Assembly (NCBI GenBank): GCA_907165065.1 | Contig: OU015539.1 | Location: 13,236,816 to 13,300,815 of the forward strand | Reading direction: 5' to 3' | DNA: 64,000 bases | Source: Caprimulgus europaeus | Lineage: Eukaryota > Chordata > Aves > Caprimulgiformes > Caprimulgidae | Part shown: positions 58,358 to 64,000 of the stretch, piece by piece | How positions within the stretch are numbered: position 1 is the stretch's first letter | Layout: each line of letters starts with the position of its first letter | The notes under the pieces: model-generated | Databases searched by the model: none | Told to the model about the DNA's origin: nothing | What the model saw: the letters and a program-made list of their open reading frames with translations, nothing else | Program-made: the position numbers and the translations under genes

Positions 58358-61300
58358 CTCAGAAACCAACTACTATCTAAAACTGCCATATGAGGGACTG
58401 GACTAGCAAGAAACTGTATGTCATTCAAAAGGCAAGCAGCGCTGCAATACACACAGCCCAGGTCACCGGCTTTTCACAGGATTCCCCTCAGGCAAACCAA
58501 ATTCCAGCAACTAAAGAAAGTCATATAAGCACTACAGAGATTTTCCTTGCTTCCTAATCCTCTACAACAGAGACGTTCTCTTCTGATCCTTGAGCACCAG
58601 GTGTCCTCTGGAGCTGGAAGTACAGGTAATTCCAGCTCTCCAAAGAAATACCTTGTCCTCTTCTTCACACAATAACTAATGTATAGCCATACTATATTCA
58701 TATTATGACCGTATATCTTCTATTCATACATAATTATACAACTTTTACAATCGAGATCACCATATATTAATAAATTCAAGAAACAAAACTGAAGTATTAA
58801 CTGCTCTATGAGATTCCAAATAGAGCAGACTTTTTAAAATGCAGATACTCAGAATGCTGAATGTGGGGCATTAGCAGCAGCATTTGTTTCTACAAATTAA
58901 ATCTCAATGGTATCAATTAGTAGATTTCTCAGGAAATAACTAAAATGAGACTCTCAGTTCAGTCTTAACACCACCACTTCTACTGCAACCTCTGTAATAC
59001 AATAGACTCTCGGAAAGCTTTTCATCTTAAATTTTCACAGATCCTGTGTTTACAGTATTATTTGGTAAAATAGAAGTTTTGGACACTCCTGTCTCCAAAT
59101 ATTATAACAAGACTGCACACATATTGCTCTAGGCTCTCTGACACCCAATCTTGTTAAATTATTCACCTCCAAGCAGAATTTTCCCTTTGCAGCACTTTTA
59201 GTCCAACCAGCCTGTCACACCACTGTGGTCACTGTAGCAATCCTGAATTAGAAGAAGACAGGACAGATTGCAGAGACATATCTGCCAAAAAACAACTCAA
59301 ATTCCAGATGCATCCATCTCAACCCTTCTTATTTTCCACTAACTTTCCACATTCTTCAGTCATGGAAAACTATCAGGCATCTGCAACAAGCCGGCATCAG
59401 AATTTAAGACCCCGAGTTACAGAATAACATGCTCTGGCACACTTTCTCTTCCTTATTGTTTTTGTTCTCTATTAGGAATATCATTTTAGATACTTAGGTG
59501 CTTTCATTCACAAACATTTTCTAGTTTCTGAAAGATCAAAATGACCAAAGAGGAAAACTGTACTGCAGCATCTCAGTACGTTATTTGAATTAGAAGGCCT
59601 AGAAATGATTCATCACACTAAAAACTCTCCTAATGTAAACTAATTGTAATGGGCACTATGACTACAGTACCAGAAGCAATTTTGCTAGTAAGAAAACAAA
59701 ACACACATGTGCAATACACAGTTTAACACAAACAAACAAAAGAATGTTTAAATGACTAACCAGAAAGTGTACTACCTTCATTAGGAAGGAAATATTTACG
59801 CAGTGACTGTAGCCGTGAGTTCCAAGAAAGAGCAAGACTGTTATAACAGTACAATAATACCCCTTGCATAGCTGAGACCTACCAACGGTACCACCTGAAA
59901 GTCCAAATGACAGCACTGATACTATTTAAATTACTTAACAGACAAACAGATCAGTAAAAATGAAACCTGAAAAAATTGAGATGTCATTTACCTACTACAA
60001 TATGAAAGCTGATGAAAGACATGCTTAATTTACAAACACTTTAAACAGGATAAATCACATTTCTCAGTGTCTGCAGCAGTAAGATCAATGGCACTATGAC
60101 TTCCTCTGTCAGTCTGTAAAGGATTCTTATGAGCATTTTGTAGAAAGACATCTTAAAAATCAATACTCATGGGATGAGGTAAAACATAGAGAGGTAATCT
60201 TAGAAACTGTAAGTCTACTTACAAAACATACAGAACATAACGAGATTTAAAGCTTACAATGTGGAAAAAATACTTCAGTGCTCTTCATGTAATTTATTCA
60301 ATCTCATTTTTAAACAGTGCTTTTCATGTAAGAGTGTGTTCTAAACTACTGAGCTCAAAGTTATGAGCCAGAAGCAAATTGAAAAATACTTTGAACATCC
60401 TTAGCTTACTTATTCCTTGGCAAATGAAACAGAAACCTGTCAGAGTTTACCAAACACAGGATGACAGTTCAGATCTAAGATACTTCATCACTTCTGAGAA
60501 AAATATGACCAAATTTGGTCAAATTCACAATTATGGAAAAATTTAATTGCATAGTCTCAACAGAGTTTTCCTCCACAGACTCAGTAGTCCTTCAGTTCTC
60601 CAATACCTCCAGTGACAGGCTGCAGAAAGGAAGGTTAACAAGGTTTCCTCACCTACTATGTGGCCAAAACAAAAACTAATATTATTTGCTTTTGGTGTTG
60701 CTTTTTCGCAAAGAACAAAAATAAAACAAATGAACAAATATATGTTTACTGATATACTTTTTAATATATATTTACCCACATGCACATACATAAAATGTGT
60801 GCACGTGTGTGTTCACATGAATACTTGAGGTTTTAATTTTGAGGCCTAATGCTCATCACAAGCTAGGCAGATTTCCCAAAGATTAAAATTCTGAAAATTC
60901 ACAAAGTTGATCTTTTGCATATTTTGGAACAGAATGTAGGTTTTGATTACAATGTGCTCATGTAATTAATTACAATGCCTTTTATAATAAGCACTAAAAA
61001 GGAGAGAACGAAGCAGCTGAAATCCAAGAGAGATCTTCAGTTCAGCTTACTATCAGAAAGCTGATAGATCAGGAAGCTACTGTAAATTAATTCATGTTTA
61101 CCAGTGGTAAGAACAGAAACTCAGGAAGGCAGGTTAACACACATACACCATAATGATCTTAAAAAATTACTATTCCATGAGCATTTCAAGTGATCTTGAG
61201 CAAAACTGATGGCAATATATTATGTATGTTTAAATGCAAAAGCTAAATTTAAAATACTTTTCCTAAAAAAAAACCTCTCACAACTTGAGAAAGTATCTTA

Positions 61301-62666
61301 GATTTGAAGAAAAATAGGTAAATGTGGTAACAAAGACACATATAACTGGATTACTGTTGTATACAGGGTTCTGAGACAAAGCCATGCTTTAGTGCAGTAC
61401 TATCTAATGCAAATCACAATCTTCAAACACCTTTATACCTCACAAATCTCACTTCCCTCATTCTTAAAACTGTGGAATTGATAGGGGTAAAAGCACCGTG
61501 GACACTGTAAAATCAAGAATGCAGAACTTCCACTATTCCAAAATGGGATTTACAGCAACTTTTTAGGCTCTGAAAAGCAAGTATAGCTCTCAACTGACTT
61601 TTCCAATACAGTCTTCCAAAAAATGAATTTCTAAAACTCTTGTACACTTAAGAAAATCTTTATAATCCAATGCTATTCTTTGCACAAATGATCCATTGAA
61701 ACTTATCACCTGAAACACATTACAAATCATCCAAAGGCAGCAAATACATTACATATATAGACTGTACACGTATGCACACAACATACGTACATCCTCTGGG
61801 ATGAAACGCACACACACGCCTGTCGTAAAAGGAAAGGGTGTTAGAGAATAATTCACTACAGAGGACATGCAGGGGACTGTGAATTCCAACCAAGTGCATC
61901 AGCTAGGAATTCCTCTCATCAGAGCAGGCTAAGGAAAAGCAATTAGCTGTGATATTTCACATGGCTCTTAAAAAGAACCTCCTGAAACAAAGTCACCTCT
62001 ACGCTATTTCTTTACACAAAAACATCAAGTTAAAAAAAGATGTTTTGAAAGTCCAGTGAAGAAATCCCATTTCGTCCTGAAATCCTTTCTGAAACATTGT
62101 AAATGTACATAATGAAGCTCTCAGTAGCAATTATTCACTTGGAAGCTGTCACTCAACTGTCACCATGACAACAACAAAAACCTTTTCACGCCTAGAGAAG
62201 ACAATAGGAATTTTAATTACTGTCATTCATCCTCTGACAGTCTGAGTGAAACAAAGCTCTACTCTAAAAAAAACCAAAAAACCCCAACAATTTAAGATTT
62301 CAAGTATAGTACAATTTTTCCTCTCAAACATCCTGCTCTTCATAATTTTTCCCCCATTTAGATTTCACACTTGCTATTTACCAAACACTTTGGTGAATAT
62401 GAATTTCAGGGTAGCTGGCAGAATTCTTTCCATGTCAATGGAGAGTAAGTTTTTTAAGTCACCTCAGTAGGCAAACGTTTATCAGAGACCAACTTGTCCA
62501 AGCCAGTATCGCCAGAGACTGGTTAACTGGAGGCAAAGCTGTGGGCAAGGAATCTCGTGTCCCTTCCAATTGTTCCCAAGAGCATGTAAAATTTTAGTCT
62601 TGGGGAAAATCCAAGCCAATTCTAAGTGCTGCTGGGGGTTTTCCAAAAACAATATTCTAGGTGCTG

Positions 62667-62703
62667 TTAAAAAAAATAAAAAAAAATTAAAAAAAATTAA
62701 AAA
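62667..62703. repeat. A-rich low-complexity tract
   Basis: Runs of A separated by single T or TT, following GCTGTT. Confidence 0.85.
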
Positions 62704-64000
62704 CCATCCTGTTTTGGATCCTGCAGATTCTTAAACATAAATCCCTAATTTGACAGGGCTATTCATTAGTCTCAGTGTGCATAAACAGTCCTGGAGATTA
62801 GAAAGTATTTTCAGTTCCCTGATAGAAATACACAAGGGGATAAAAAGAGGAGCACTTGGTGGTAATTTTTCTCCATGCTACCACAAAACACAGACTACAG
62901 GAGTTATTTCGTATATACAGACAGCAATGTTTTTCTCTAACGAATTGGCAAATGGATACAGCTTGACAATCTCATAATTTGCCATTATTTGTAGTTGTCC
63001 TCTTGTCAGACAATAATATTCAAAGTACATTTGGAACATTAAGTTAGATCATGGAACAAAGGAAAAAATATTTATCTCTTTGCCTAAATCCACCATGACA
63101 TGTCCTATCAGGAAATGTAAAAATAGTATACAAATACGGTATAGTAACCAACTGGAAATGCAGTTAGATTGCCCAGGCACAAAATTTTTTCTTTTGATAT
63201 TAAGGACATTTGTTTACACCACAAGTAAAAAAACCAAAAACAAATAACCAAAAAACCAAACACTAAACTACTTGGCATGTAAGTTGACATTATGCAAATA
63301 AATTCATATAGAATACATGCTATACTGATCAGTGAAGTGTTAGGATTCTTCCTCCTGTGTTTTCTAATCATGCATACCTATTTGAAATTAACAGTTGCAT
63401 TCAGACAGATTCTTAAGTATTCACAGATGCCAAAAAGTCATTCTGTTATACATCTATATGTATATTTACAGAGATAGAAATGAGTGCCATCTTCACAGAA
63501 TATGTGAATAGATGATATTTTTAATATCTTGCTTGATAATAAACAACAAAAGTTGTTTACAAAAAACAACAAAAAAAGAGTAAGGCACAATGAATGAGAA
63601 CTAATTCAAATTCTCCAGGATGTGAAGTCTAGAGGAACATTTTAAGCACAGACTAGAGCCAGCATAATGAACTGCAATATGAAGACCAAAACAAAGCAAC
63701 AAAAGAAAAGCACAAAGAAACAAAGACAATTTTCTTATTCTGATATTACTAGATGTCCTGAATAGGAAATATGGATTCAATCTAGAAAAACACTACTGGT
63801 GAAAGAGTTCTAAAATAAATTCAAGAAGGACACTTGGAAAGCAATGATACTGCAAAGTTTCAAGTTCAATGGGGAGAACAAAAACACATGTTGAATAGAG
63901 TGAGAAAGAGTAAGCTTTTATTGATCAGTAAGTTCTTCACATCAATGAGAAGGCATGGAGAATTATTGATCTCTTTAAAGTAAAAAAGACAACAGGAAAC

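Larger units (their letters stand above)
43772..64000 (-). other. PLEKHA7: PLEKHA7 intron, at least 20.2 kb (5' end outside window)
   Basis: Everything from 43772 to the window end is upstream intron in gene terms. I looked for the exon with the first half of WW2 (LPRGWEEGF-like) and did not find it, so the donor is beyond 64000 or was missed. Contains three CR1 fragments, one LTR, a GC-rich patch and an inverted repeat, listed separately; between them the sequence looks unique and non-coding. Confidence 0.75.

Overview
The window is a piece of a bird genome, about 64 kb, covering the middle and part of the 3' coding portion of one gene: PLEKHA7 (pleckstrin homology domain-containing A7), read on the minus strand. 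The bird assignment rests on five CR1 LINE fragments, two copies of an avian-type retroviral LTR, low repeat density and AT-rich introns. The LTR family suggests Neoaves, but that is an inference from memory.

Seventeen coding exons could be placed with splice sites, running from position 43771 (first in the gene) down to 175 (last in the window). Joined, they give one open frame of 2740 nt, which is one trailing base plus 913 codons. In order they encode the C-terminal half of the second WW domain, a basic linker, a PH domain, a long disordered and proline-rich segment, a coiled coil, and a second proline-rich segment ending in an RHTSVRGLKRQSDERKR motif. The promoter, first WW domain and start codon lie beyond 64000; the last exons lie before position 1. 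PLEKHA7 is an epithelial zonula adherens protein that links p120-catenin and E-cadherin to CAMSAP3 and microtubules and binds PDZD11 through its WW region (known for the family, not shown here).

Two further segments, at 13260-13379 and 9548-9628, have clean splice sites, are multiples of three with phase 0 at both ends, and read as parts of an alternative segment I recall from the paralogous PLEKHA proteins. They flank the canonical 54-nt exon at 11401-11454 and are probably cassette exons. The PH-domain exon at 23883-24061 carries a short internal duplication with a possible alternative in-frame acceptor, and its intron starts with GC instead of GT.

Regions: 1-174 simple CT-rich sequence and intron; 175-16397 the coiled-coil and proline-rich exons; 16398-24061 the linker and PH-end exons; 24062-43771 PH, linker and WW exons separated by introns holding one CR1, one LTR and an (AC)n tract; 43772-64000 a single intron of at least 20 kb with three CR1 fragments, one near-complete solo LTR, a GC-rich patch and a perfect 52-bp inverted repeat. 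No second gene, tRNA or other RNA gene was recognised.
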